Shown in pieces: positions 53,701 to 64,000 of a DNA stretch of 64,000 bases. The notes under the pieces were generated by a model. It worked only from the letters and a program-made list of their open reading frames with translations. It did not search any database and was not told the DNA's origin. The first letter of the stretch is position 1, and every line of letters starts with the position of its first letter. This stretch comes from Isoetes taiwanensis (taxonomy: Eukaryota > Streptophyta > Lycopodiopsida > Isoetales > Isoetaceae): the NCBI GenBank assembly GCA_021234155.1, contig JAJEKV010000071.1, positions 5,268,483 through 5,332,482 of the forward strand, in the 5' to 3' direction. A program made the position numbers and the translations under genes.

Positions 53701-54181
53701 TACACTCCTTATATTTTATGTTCTTATCCATGGGCGATTTTTTAGTATTTTTATATTTTATTAATTAGTATGGGTGATATGATTTCCTTAGAGCGCAAAT
53801 TTTATGTTCATTTTAATGGACAATTTTAGCTACCCTCCCCCATTTTTAAGAACTTCAATACACATGCATAAGCTAGTTGTATAAATAGCATGATGTGGAA
53901 CATCATCCTCTATATCTTTCACACCAACTATTTTTTATGGTGTTCTTGTAACAATTCTTATTGTGCCCTCTTGACAAACACATTTTTGGTACTATGAAAC
54001 CTTAGAATCGGTGAGCTTAGAATTGGTGCTACAATTATGAATCTTTACATAATTGAGGGATCCCTGCCATGAAATTCTGCTCATTTCTAGGAAGTGCCAA
54101 TCATTCCACAAAGGATTTGAGCTGTAAAAATAGAATGATTTGATATGATGTAATATTTCTTCCCATAAAGCCTTTTTCTTC
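53701..54181. other. No recognisable gene
   Basis: AT-rich sequence between two LINE fragments; nothing supportable. Confidence 0.5.
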
Positions 54182-54483
54182 TTTTTTTTTGAAGGGCGTC
54201 AAACTTTATTCAATATCCCAAGAAAGTCCATGTATAATTGCAACGGCAGGAACAAAATCTCAGTAGACCAAAATAATCCACTGAGTGATATACCCAAAAA
54301 TTCCTCAAAAATCAAGCATTTCTTTTCAGGAGCAAGCTGTGAACATAGGTGTGCCTCATGAAGAAATTGGTCAGCAGTAATTGTTAACCGCCACCTTTCC
54401 CAAATAGACCACACCAAAACCAACCTAACACTAAAAGAAAAGCCCGATGCTGAAACCTGTTCCAAGTGGAGGGATATTCCCAT
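54182..54483 (-). mobile_element. LINE 3' end with poly(A), L1-like
   Basis: The T-run at 54,182-54,191 is the poly(A) tail on the minus strand. The 94-codon frame has VLVWSIWERWRLTITADQF and ends FLGILNKV before the tail. It shares the pattern WSIW--RRL with the copy at 12.5-12.8 kb. It is 5'-truncated. Confidence 0.7.
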
Positions 54484-56719
54484 AAAGCTTTACAAGATCT
54501 TTCCTCTCCTATAGACAACAGGTTGCAACAAGTTTTCTTCAGATTGGGTTATGTTCTTTTGGGTCTTTTAAGCGTGACTCTAATGGTTGGTGTCGATTTT
54601 GGGAGTGAATTAGTAGAAGCGAGATGGAATCAGTATTTTTTCTTTTTCTAGACACTTTGCTTGTGCCCTCACTTTCTTCCAGAACAGAGTTTCTGCCAAC
54701 AACATGCAACTTGTCCTTTGAAGATTTTGGCGACTTTGCCCATAGAGATGGGGCTTCCGGACTAGAACTAGACTTTGCATTCTTCATAAGCATTTTTTGA
54801 TTTATCTATTTACACCTTGCAGCTAGCCATGAGCTTTCCATTCGTGCGGGCATCTTATTATCTTTTTGGGCCTGTATGGCATAGCTTGGTAGTTTCTTGT
54901 CACTAGCAAGAAATTTTTTGCATGCATTAAATCCGTGAATATTGTCCTTGCTGCATTTAAGACCAACAACTTCTAGAGATTCATAAGAGGGCAATGGTCA
55001 ATGGTAACCTCTAGCACTATGGACTTTTCTCCCAGTGTTAAGACCTTCCTAATCATCATAGAAGGATCATAAATCTTCCACTGCAAGATGCACTACAAGA
55101 ACTGGTGCTGGAAGACGTACTACAGTATCTTCAAGCTTTTCAGTATTGTCTTCCCACATGGATATTATGATCCCATTTGCTCACCCACCTTATTCTTTTG
55201 TAGGGTCGCAATGAACATGCACAAATTCTTTCATTTGTCCCCTTCTCTTTATGGCACCACTGTGTTATTTCCATATACCACCTTCTATCAAGCGCAAGTG
55301 TGATAATTGGGATTGCACATGCTCGCAGAGTCCTTGGAATAACTCAGGCTCTGCAAAAATGGAATGATCAGTTAATTGCAGAATATTAAAATGCTAAAAA
55401 GGATCATGGACACGATCCTTCGGATTAAATACAGCATTAAAGGTAGATTTATCAACAGACAAGAGTAACCTTATTTAACGTTAGTAAAACTCAGCTTCAA
55501 AGAATTGCAGTCACGATCTGCATAATCTTGAGGAGGGAGATTCTCCATCTCATACATCACTCAACAATATTTGAACTTAAGTTACTTTAAAGAAGAACAC
55601 AAATGCGAAAAAGTAGCCACACCCCGTTCATTAACTAGAGCATATATTATCCGAGTGTGTAATGGATAACGAATTCTCGAATGAGGTTTGACCACTTTTT
55701 TGTGTTTGTCTCAATCCTTAAAGTATTTTTAATTGTCGTTGCATTCAAATTCCTCGCAAGGAATAGCATGATCACAGAGACTCACTAAGCTACTCTAGAG
55801 AAATATTACTACAGAGTACTACAACTTTAAAACTGAGGGGGGCCATAATTTCTAGCTAAAATCTTGCCATGCAGCTCCATCAATTGCGGCAGTAAGGAGT
55901 AACCATGGTACGCATAATTTGCGTATCAAAGTTACGTCTTACTACCGAAATGGGTGGACAGCTCAGACAAGACTTCGGCTTGAAATAAGGGAACCTTCTC
56001 AGGCTTGAAGTTCTAGCAGAGCGACTTGGAACTCTCACGATTAGAAGGACCGAGATTTCTATTGCGTGGCGATCCTTCTGAGTTAGGCTTCATGGCGATC
56101 CTTCCGAGCTAGGCTTGAATATCTAGCATTATAATAGGGGGTTATTTTTATAGTTTTATATGCTTTTTTCACATGGTTTTTCTATGATTTCAGCGTTGTA
56201 TTCGTGAAGGCATCTAAATAGTATTTCTAGAGTGCGCCTTTTTTGGGTCGTTGATTTGGGTTCGCTGAAATAATCCAGTGGTTGATATTGTCACTGCATG
56301 CATATGTATCAAGCCCCAATAACTTTTACCCTCTAGATTCTTGTATTGATGGCGTGCAGGATTCTTGATGATAGGAGGATATTGGTATGGCATCATAGCT
56401 TCTATTATGCTAGGTAATGGTTTTTTCAACCTGTTCTGGGCACATCTTCGACCATGAAGGTTTTTGATCTCTATCCATTACAATCCATTTCATTTGGTTC
56501 TGAGAATTTAGCCTGCAATTTGTATGCATGCCTATTTCTGGACATGTTTATTCAACTAAGATTTTCCTACATATTTATTATGTGTATTATCTATTAGCTT
56601 GATCTATATCCTTTTATCAAAATTTGACTTCCTAATGCAAGCCCTGTATTAGTTGTGCGTATGGAAGAGGCATGTTTTTATTCCCTTTCCAAATATTTAG
56701 ATTGAAATATTTAGGTTTC
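54484..56719. other. No recognisable gene
   Basis: A minus frame at 54,793-54,539 is Ser/Lys-rich without domain motifs. The remainder is AT-rich. A near-duplicate pair, GGCGATCCTTC(T/C)GAG, lies at 56,078 and 56,094. Confidence 0.45.
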
Positions 56720-57042
56720 GGGTGAAAGCATGCTAGGGTGTACCATCTAAAGTACCTATTTAGGTAGTACAAAACTACCCAGAAAAGTACCCAGCACTGG
56801 GTACTGGGAACTTGCAAAAATGCCGCAATAAACAATAAGTTTGAGAGTTAATTCATTTATTTTAGTCATTAGTAGTATTGTTATCCTCTAGTACTATAGA
56901 TTGACATGCTATTGACCTTCAATTCAAAAATTTTCGATTGATTTCAATGGAAAGAAAAAACAGAAAGTACCAGTTTTAAAAGTACCCAGTGTAGGTACTT
57001 TTGAGGGTTCCAAAAGTGGTACACCGTAGCATGCTTTTACCC
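56720..57042. mobile_element. 323-bp TIR element (MITE), TTTC target duplication
   Basis: It begins GGGTGAAAGCATGCTAGGGT. The reverse complement of its end is GGGTAAAAGCATGCTACGGT, and the inverted similarity runs over at least 26 bp with two mismatches, then continues loosely. TTTC flanks both sides (56,716-56,719 and 57,043-57,046). Inside are repeated AAAGTACC and GGTACTTT motifs. There is no coding. Confidence 0.75.
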
Positions 57043-57127
57043 TTTCACAGGATTTGTTTACTCTTCTTCAGTTGGAAACCACTCTTTTCGAGATATAATC
57101 TGTAGGAATATAATCATGGTTATGTTA

Positions 57128-57669
57128 AAGAAATTGTGCAAGTTTTTCAATGGTTAAGAATGCAGAAAATAACTGCAGTGGTTTTGAATGTATTAGAAAT
57201 GGTTGTATCAGAAGCCATCTACAAGAATAATAACTCAATGATGCAAGCTTCTGGTGCTGCAATGGGAAAAACATCGGCTAAGGGAATAATGGAAAAAATG
57301 AGGGAATTAGCATCAGATGATTACAGAAGACCTTTCAAGAGATTTCAATATGGAATAGAAGTCTCTGATCAATCCAAACCCTCAACGAGCAGCAGAAGAA
57401 TTGAAATTGGATTAGAGCTATCTAGAGATAATGGCAATGGCATGATGCCACAGTACGCGAAAACAAGTATCTCTGACATGTTGGCTGATATTCAAGAAGC
57501 TTTATATCGATCCAGGATTTGCTATAGGGAAGATGCAAGTAAAACAGATGATTCAGAAAGCAGATTATTTGATGCACTGAAAAAAGCCATGAATGATTCG
57601 GATGTTAATACAGCTGGTATGAATCCCATATACTTGCCCTGCCATGCAACTATTTACTGTTGGTGTTAA
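57128..57669 (+). pseudogene. Open frame of unknown identity, possible gene fragment
   Basis: A frame of about 180 codons, open from at least 57,136 to a stop at 57,669. The beginning, VQVFQWLRMQK, recalls PPR-protein N-termini, but the rest (for example SDDYRRPFKRFQYGIEVSD) has no motif I recognise. Ser/Lys/Asp-rich and hydrophilic. Its C-terminal codons run into a tandem duplication. It lies in a cluster of gene scraps (PPR, ABC) and may be a captured exon. Confidence 0.35.
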
Positions 57670-57729
57670 TTATCTGATACTTGATGATGGTATGAATCCC
57701 ATATACTTGCCCTGCCATGCAACTATTTG
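57617..57729. repeat. Tandem duplication, 72-bp period
   Basis: An identical 41 bp block starting GGTATGAATCCCATATAC occurs at 57,617-57,657 and 57,689-57,729, with a 31 bp spacer. Confidence 0.85.
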
Positions 57730-57855
57730 CTGCCTAAAACATCACAAACATGAGGTATTTTACTGGTGGTTTTCGATGCTCTTTATGGAAGATTGCAACG
57801 AGATCAAAGTTTACAGCAATGATTAGGTTGAGATAGGTTCTTAGGAAACTAGCTT

Positions 57856-57950
57856 GCTCAGATATATGGTAAATCTGGAGCTCTGCAGGATGCCCGTGCA
57901 ATGTTTGATAACATATATATGAAGAATATATTATAGATTGTAATGCTTTC
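57856..57950 (+). pseudogene. PPR-protein fragment
   Basis: The frame reads AQIYGKSGALQDARAMFDNI, the classic helix-turn-helix of a PLS-type PPR repeat in organelle RNA-binding proteins, followed by MKNI and a stop, then MLSAYA in the next codons. Only one repeat is present, with no start or targeting region. Confidence 0.65.
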
Positions 57951-57956
57951 AGCTTA

Positions 57957-58019
57957 CGCTTTATTAGAAATCCATGCATACTTTTGTTCGATGAAGCTAC
58001 AAGTGCCCTTGATTGTCAA
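57957..58019 (+). pseudogene. ABC-transporter NBD fragment
   Basis: The frame reads RFIRNPCILLFDEATSALD followed by CQ. This is the Walker B and D-loop of an ABC ATPase, normally found in the middle of a 600-residue or longer transporter. Twenty-one codons only. It directly abuts the PPR fragment and no signature motif or Walker A is nearby, so it is a captured or rearranged scrap. Confidence 0.65.
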
Positions 58020-58857
58020 CATTGTTCAATGCTATAGTGGTTTTTTTACCTTGGGTGTGGCGTTGTTCAATGCTATAGTGGTTTGTTTATCTTGAGAGTG
58101 GCATCCTTTATTTTGAACATTGTACAACGCCACAATTTTGGAGTAAGGGGTGGAAGTTTGGCAAAGAGAGTACTAGAGAGAATGCTAAATCACATTCTTA
58201 AATTTGAAATTGACGAGGACGAGAATAACAATGGTGTTTTCTAAATACTTGTGTTTTATGTATGCAAAGTTGTATTATTTAACAATTTGGTCAATGTGTA
58301 ACTAAATGCACATAGATAAAATGTTTGTTTTGTTAGGGCCTGAAGGGCCAAATTTGTTTTTTAAGATATATAACTACTATTATTATAACATTAACACAAA
58401 CCATTACATCTAACAATTTTAAATTAAAATCCCCCTGAAACCCCCTTTGGTTTGGGTGCATATTCACACGGGGGGTTACATAGGGCAGCGAGAGCCCCAA
58501 AAAACTTATAATATATGTACAAAATTAACACCATTAAGTAGAATCCATCAAACCTTATAGTATTTTGCAAACCTCAATCATAAATAGCTAGCAAGAAACG
58601 CGATGGTGCTCCCTCTAATGCTGGTAAGTTAATGGAGCTCTCGAAGGTTGTTGAAGTCATACAAATGCTGAGACTTCAATCATGAATGTAAGGTGTAACT
58701 CTAATACATAGAACATATATCATGTTCTGTGTTTGGAGCTAAGCATTATACTGCAATGGGTGGCCAAAGACTAAGCATTCCTATCTTAGAGATCTCGATT
58801 GGCCATGCTTAAAAGAATCATCAACGCGGTCCTTCTGAGGGCTAATCCTTTTTTACA
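58020..58857. other. No gene; includes a possible lone transposon end
   Basis: A duplicated TTGTTCAATGCTATAGTGGTTT lies near 58,023 and 58,063. At about 58,466, CACGGGGGGTTACATAG resembles the right end of the MITE at 13.3 kb in reverse complement. No partner end was found. Confidence 0.4.
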
Positions 58858-59565
58858 ATGCTTGTGAAGTCATGTTACAGTATCTTGAAGACTAAGGGGT
58901 TACTTCCAATGTCTACCAAGTGGGAACTAGTGATCACGGAGGATAACCTTAAAAGCATCTGGAGAAATGCTTGGCTAAAATACCTGCCCCCACGTATCAA
59001 TGCCTTTCTTTGGCAAGTGATCCACAGGGTCCTAAGGGTCAATCATCTAGTCTCCAAATAGAACAATAGCCCACTCTGCCCCATGTGTGAAGAAGAAGAG
59101 GAGTCCATAGAACATTGCCTAGTGGAATGTGGCATGTTGCAAGTAATATAAGCATGGAGTCTGGAAAGCTTTGAATACCCATTGGGAACCAAGGAATTGT
59201 TGTTGGGAGTTCTCCCCCTAAAATGGTGCCCCATGAAGAAGGCGGCTTATGGGCTTGGACAATTTGATCAATATAGAAAAGGAAGAACGCCCTGATCTTT
59301 GACAAGGATCAGGAAAAACTCATAGCATCAAGTCAGCTACTCCATATGGTGCTTGAAAGAATTAAAAATTTTAAACACGTGTTTGAGAGTGAAGAAGTGG
59401 TAAAGGAAGAAAATCTACTATAGGATGAAAATGAAAATAGTGAAAGTTGGAGCCATCTAGCTATCCCCATCTCATATTCGTAGATGGTTGCACCCCTGCC
59501 ATGTGGCATTGTATTGTTCTCTCAAAGTAAATAAAGTCTTTTTTATCCCTTAAAAATGGCCATAC
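58858..59565 (+). mobile_element. LINE ORF2 C-terminal (zf-RVT) fragment
   Basis: The frame has LKSIWRNAWLKYLPPRINAF, then LWQVIHRVL, and after a stop CPMCEEEEESIEHCLVEC, the zinc-binding zf-RVT domain at the C-terminus of plant LINE ORF2. Decayed coding continues to NKVFF near 59,535, before CCCTTAAAAA, a probable 3' end. Confidence 0.75.
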
Positions 59566-62260
59566 AAGCCATTGAGTAGGATGATATAACCGCAGAGGAG
59601 GAGGCACCTGAGCTTGAAAAATAGCCGGCACAGACGCCAGATTAATCCAGCTTTTTGACAAGCATGAATTGCCTTCTGAGGTGGTCTAGAACTTCGGATC
59701 TGACAAACATTTCGTTCTTGCTAATTGAATATGTACAAAGGGAATGTTTATGGATGTGGCTATTCCTCTGGCGGTTTGCATGGCGGTTCAATCGCCACTT
59801 TGAACCACAATGGTTGTAAATAGACAAAATTGCTTACGGACGACAACAATCACAGATAAAAAGGCACACAACTCCTTCCATGCTTTTGCTTTTTATTATG
59901 TCAGTCTATGTTCTCGGTTTTTGACATAGCTCCTTTTGTGCTTCTATTTATGGTCTACCGAGGGGGGGGGAGACACACTCATTTTGCAAGCTATGGCTAC
60001 GACATGTTATAATAGGTTCGGATTCAAACTATGGCCATGTCTAAAGATACATGAAAAAAAAGCAAAGTATTGTTAACCGACTCAAAATTGGAGATGCCAA
60101 ATGGTAGACCTAAACATCAATCGACAAAAGGGAATGCCACATGGCATTATCATATTAAAACATAACAAAAAAAGGAGATCCAAGTATCATATTATTTCCA
60201 AGCGTGGCTCTAAACTATCTGCAAAAGGGACCTTTTAACTTCCAAACCAAATACTGAATTAGTAGCCATAGTGATAGGCACATCTGGAAAAGTTCCTTTT
60301 GCATTCTACTACAAGCAACAGGTTGTTTCACAATGCACTTTAGTACAAGTGATACTACTAGACTCCACATGGCTATTGTCACAAGAAGCTGAAGGTCGGC
60401 AAATGAAATACAATCACAAGTATGATCATTAGTATACAAAGAAATAAAATCAGCACAACAACCTTAGATGGCTTAATTATATAGCTAGTCTGCATTATCA
60501 AATGAGACCATAGTTTTACTAGGGCTGCTCGGAATCATCTTAGTAACATCTTCTACCTTAAAAATCATACTGGCCACATCCTTTGTACTTGATATGTAAG
60601 GGTTCAATGCATATGCAATATGTACCTCTAAATATATGTACGATGATAAGAAACTGAAGTACAACGTAAACAAGACTAGAATGCAATTTCCCACTTGGTT
60701 GATAGTTCATATAACTCTAGCTATCAATTTTCAATAGTTTAATACAAAGATCTACATGTTAGAGTCTTTTGTTGACAGCTAGTTCTTCACATGTCAACAT
60801 TGTGGAGGGCAATGTGGCTTTTCAACATCGTTATGAAAAACCCAAGCATGCCTTGAAATAGTGCAACTTGGAATATTTAAGGATCTTACAAATCGGAATG
60901 CTTAGAGTCAATCAAGGCCGAAAAGCCCTTACTTCCTTGTGCATAGCATTTTTAGAATCAATTCACAAGACACGGATTAGATACAATAATCAAATTTATT
61001 GTCCCTAAGGAACTCTATTATACGAGTGTGCAAGAACATGTCCATGTTACATACATCAATCCAATTCCCTAGTTTATGTGATCTGAGTCTACCCTCCTCT
61101 CTCAAGCACCTTCCTCAACAGATGTAGCAATGCCACCAGAAATGCAAGGTCTATCATGATCCCTGATAGCCCATGGTTTTCTTAATCCCATCGATAAGGG
61201 GCACAAAAAAACAAGGTGCTGCGCACGGAGGGTTGCCCTCCATGGCCGGAGAGTGTAGTGGCTTAAGTTGTAGTTGTAGACAATAGAGTATTTGAATCAG
61301 AATTGCTATTTTAAGACATTGACATTTTGTGAAGGTGATGGTACGTGTTTGCATTACTAAGTTCTGCTTAGGTGTTGAGGTGGAGTAGGATGTAGTTGGA
61401 CATATGGACTTTGAAATTTGAGCGCAAGGTATTGATGTTTGGTGCTTGGTATGGAACTAGGATGGCAGAAGCATAAGGAGAAGTGTAATAAAGGAGAGAA
61501 TGGATGTACATGTTCGAAAATAGGGGAGTTCCTCCCTTAAAAATCCGCCCACTTGTGTTAAATTCCGGTCATCCTGAAAAATTTCCGGCAATTTTTCGAC
61601 ATTAAAATAACAAATTTCCGGCATAATACACTAGAAAATGCTCTAACAAATATTTTTTCCGGTAGCCTCAAATAGCGAGCGGCATTTTTACTGGTTAGAC
61701 TCGTTGCTATTTTCGAGCCCTGCTCGGGCCATCGGACCCCTCGTGCGCAACACCTTGTTAATCTTGCATTGGTTGCATGTGTAAATCCTGTTCGTTTGAA
61801 TATGTGGATTGGAATTTGGCTTTTCTATTTGAGTTAATAAACTATTCGAAAGCAGCTTTTCATTAGAAGGTAAGTTGTAACAACACAACTGAAGTTATGC
61901 ATTGATAGATACAACAACATGCCAAGATATAGCTTTTAGCCTTGTACTTCAATATTTGGAGCAAAGATGACTCCCCTACCAAGACAAAAAAAACCCTTTT
62001 GGCACAATCTTGCTTTTAATACTATGCTTCAATATTTGGAGCCGAGGTGACTCCATCCCTATTTGCATCACCCAAATTACTTGCCATTGTATGCCACAAT
62101 GTTTATTTGCCATGTTATCTTCCATATTTCTCACATGATAATCAAAGTTTTGTTGGAGGAAACATGTGCTTAAAATCAAAGAAAAAACTATAATTACAAC
62201 ATCTTTGCAAATCCAGGGTTCTATTGTGTATTCCGATGTGATGACCAAGATTCCAATCTT
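59566..62260. other. No recognisable gene
   Basis: AT-rich with scattered short frames. A segment at 61,560-61,690 repeats TTTCCGGCA-like motifs four times. Two short AAYACTATGCTTCAATATTTGGAGC-like duplicates occur near 61,945 and 62,025. No coding or RNA gene was supported. Confidence 0.45.
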
Positions 62261-62269
62261 GCAGATCTA

Positions 62270-63475
62270 GGAGATGACTCTAGGCAGCTTTTCAATAGTA
62301 TTACTCAGAGATTGGCTTATGGAGAATGGCATGATACTAATGTTTTCTGGCATATTAATGGGTTTTGTGGTTATAAAATCAGCTTAGCTTACAGGTACCT
62401 CAATAGAGACCAAGATGTAACCATCCATTCGAAATGGAACATCGAACCTGACAGGGTTCTCAGAAACCTGAAATTTATGTGGAAGAGCCCAATTCATCCT
62501 AAGATCAAAGCTTTTATGTGGCAACTTTGGCATAAAGCCCTGGCCACGAACAGAAAGAGATGGAGGCTTAATATGTCTAACTCTGATATCTGTGTTAGAT
62601 GCCTGCAGGATCAAGAAGATGAAGCACACCTATTTAAAGAATGCCTATGGGCAGAATGGGTTTTGGAGCTGGCTGAATCTGAACTGAACATTCCAGGCCT
62701 TTCTAATATGCATATCACAGAATTCTTCTTCCCTGAAAACCTATTGAGTGGAGAAGATATATTCTCATGTGGAGAATGTGGAAGGGCAGAAACTCCTTAA
62801 TCTTTAAGGAGGAAATTATATGGCCTACTGCCATCATTAAGCAGGCCCAATATGATATTAATTGGGTCCTAGAGGTATATGGAAATCAGCAATAAGGTAC
62901 ATAATTACTTATGTTGGTTTTTTCCTTATTTTCAGGTAATACTTTGATTATGTTCAAAAGACTAAGGTGGAAGAGAATGAATCTCCATACAAATGCGCTC
63001 TGGTTGACACAATTTGGAGTTGAAGTACCAAATGGACATGGTGAAGACTGTAGCTGCAACTGCGCCTGCCTCTCTTACTATGACGAAAAAAGATACATCT
63101 TATGCAGTGCAAAAGACAAGAAGGACAGATTCAACCCAGGAAAGGCTCATCTATGCAAATGCCCCTACTGCCTTTTCATTGTAGCCAACAAGGGAATGGG
63201 AAGAAAGGACCACTCCAAAAGAGAGCCCAAGAAAAGAAGGTTCTCGGGTGAATACTAAGCCTTCGGCTTTATCTACTACCAGTTTATACCTGCAACTGCC
63301 ATAAACTTTTAACTTTTAACTGTTGTTTGATTTGGGATAGTTGGTTTTGTCAGGGTCAATAACCTACCCTTTCCTAAAGGTTACCTCCTAAAAGTTAGAG
63401 CTCACACTGCTCCCTTTTGTACCTTTATTATACATATTTAATATACACTGCCTTCAATTAAAAAAAAAAAGAAAA
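62270..63475 (+). mobile_element. LINE 3' end with zf-RVT domain and Cys/Lys-rich tail
   Basis: Frame 62,312-62,800 has WKSPIHPKIKAFMWQLWHKA, then CVRCLQDQEDEAHLFKEC, a zf-RVT domain. After a frame change, 62,911-63,258 encodes an extra tail with CSCNCACLSYYDEK, then CKCPYCLFIVANKGMGRK, ending in KKRRFSGEY. The A-rich end at 63,458-63,477 is the poly(A). Such a second Cys cluster after zf-RVT is not standard. It is 5'-truncated. Confidence 0.75.
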
Positions 63476-64000
63476 AGCAGAATGAAGCTTTTCAAAGCAT
63501 CCTCCATGGTGTCATTGTAATAAGTGCAAATCCAAAGTTGTATTGTGTATTCCCATTTGGATGCATGTTATGAGAAAGCAGACTGCAACTCTTTAAGGCA
63601 TCCTTCCATGGCATCATTGTAATAGGTGGAAATAATGACCCGATAATAAGCAAATATAGGGGAGGGTGTCCACCGGCTGCGCACTTAAGCGTAAAAGTTA
63701 TATAGCAGCAAAATAAGTAGCTTCCAAGCCGTGTAAGCCACACAGGAACATGACCAACAAGATAACATTCGTGGCAAGCTTTGTTGCATACCAAGCTGGC
63801 AATGCCAACTCATCTTATGAAGTGCCAAAGTGGTGGGGGTACATGCACCACCAAGGCTAAGCTGACAGCCACATAGGCTACCAGGGTAGCCATTTAAGGC
63901 TGCAACTGATAATTCCTAGGCAAGGACTGATTTTATTTTGATTTTTTCACTGGGTAATCTTTCAAGCAACCCAGTAACAGCCCAGACAACCAGCGGATTG
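63476..64000. other. Window end; direct repeat of about 36 bp
   Basis: GCATCCTCCATGGTGTCATT (63,498) and GCATCCTTCCATGGCATCAT (63,599), each followed by TGTAATA, are copies about 101 bp apart. No gene is supported to the window end. Confidence 0.5.

Overview
This window is plant nuclear DNA, AT-rich and almost wholly made of mobile elements in several layers. The evidence is spliced genes with GT-AG introns, Ty3/gypsy, CACTA and non-LTR (LINE) elements, tRNA-derived SINE heads, a PPR fragment and a TPM-domain gene of a type found in plastids. A large, repeat-laden genome such as a fern is my best guess, but the sequence does not prove the lineage. Only one ordinary host gene (TPM domain, 39.6-41.1 kb, minus) looks intact over its visible part. 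A second intact ORF (41.6-42.2 kb, minus) has five 27-residue Arg/Glu repeats and may be mobile-element derived.

Region 1 (1-9.9 kb). A LINE 3' end is followed by a plus-strand Ty3/gypsy element (about 1926-8910). It has a 1.5 kb 5' LTR, a tRNA-iMet-type primer site, degraded RNase H-integrase and a 3' LTR that lost its first two thirds. Its gag, protease and most RT are missing. In their place lies a spliced, decayed gene whose C-terminal half looks like a beta-class (N4/N6 amino) DNA methyltransferase fold. LINE remnants follow.

Region 2 (9.9-28.7 kb) is the highlight: a nested assembly whose joints are readable to the base. The host layer is a minus-strand Ty3/gypsy polyprotein in the order gag, protease, extra RNase H, RT, RNase H, integrase. 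It is split by three insertions: (a) a 5'-truncated LINE (12,479-12,840); (b) a 247 bp MITE (13,047-13,293) with 8 bp target duplication GCTCCACT; (c) a 13,062 bp DNA transposon (14,719-27,780) with TIR CCCGGGGGGTTCAC and 8 bp duplication ATCCTATT, which splits the gag zinc knuckle exactly between CNR and MGH. The MITE and the large transposon share TIRs and are one family. The large transposon carries two convergent genes: a long spliced zinc-finger gene that I do not recognise (plus), and a small decayed gene (minus) whose first residues mimic the histone H3 tail. The long gene is itself split by a 7,366 bp CACTA-like element (16,828-24,193, target duplication TAC), and removing that restores the frame. 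The CACTA element contains a 2.4 kb foldback and a 1.1 kb minisatellite of 19 bp units, but no recognisable transposase.

Region 3 (28.7-39 kb). Mostly unannotatable sequence, with a cluster of tRNA-like SINE heads, a GC hairpin, and LINE 3' ends that finish in (TTCTA)n. Two of these LINE copies lie head to head as a 1 kb inverted pair.

Region 4 (39-47.2 kb). The TPM gene, the 27-residue-repeat gene, and the 3' part of an LTR element with a coiled-coil gag-like protein and its 3' LTR.

Region 5 (47.2-64 kb). A LINE inserted inside another LINE (both minus), more LINE 3' ends, a 323 bp TIR element, small PPR and ABC-transporter fragments side by side, and a LINE end with a Cys/Lys-rich tail. 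The rest shows no supportable gene.
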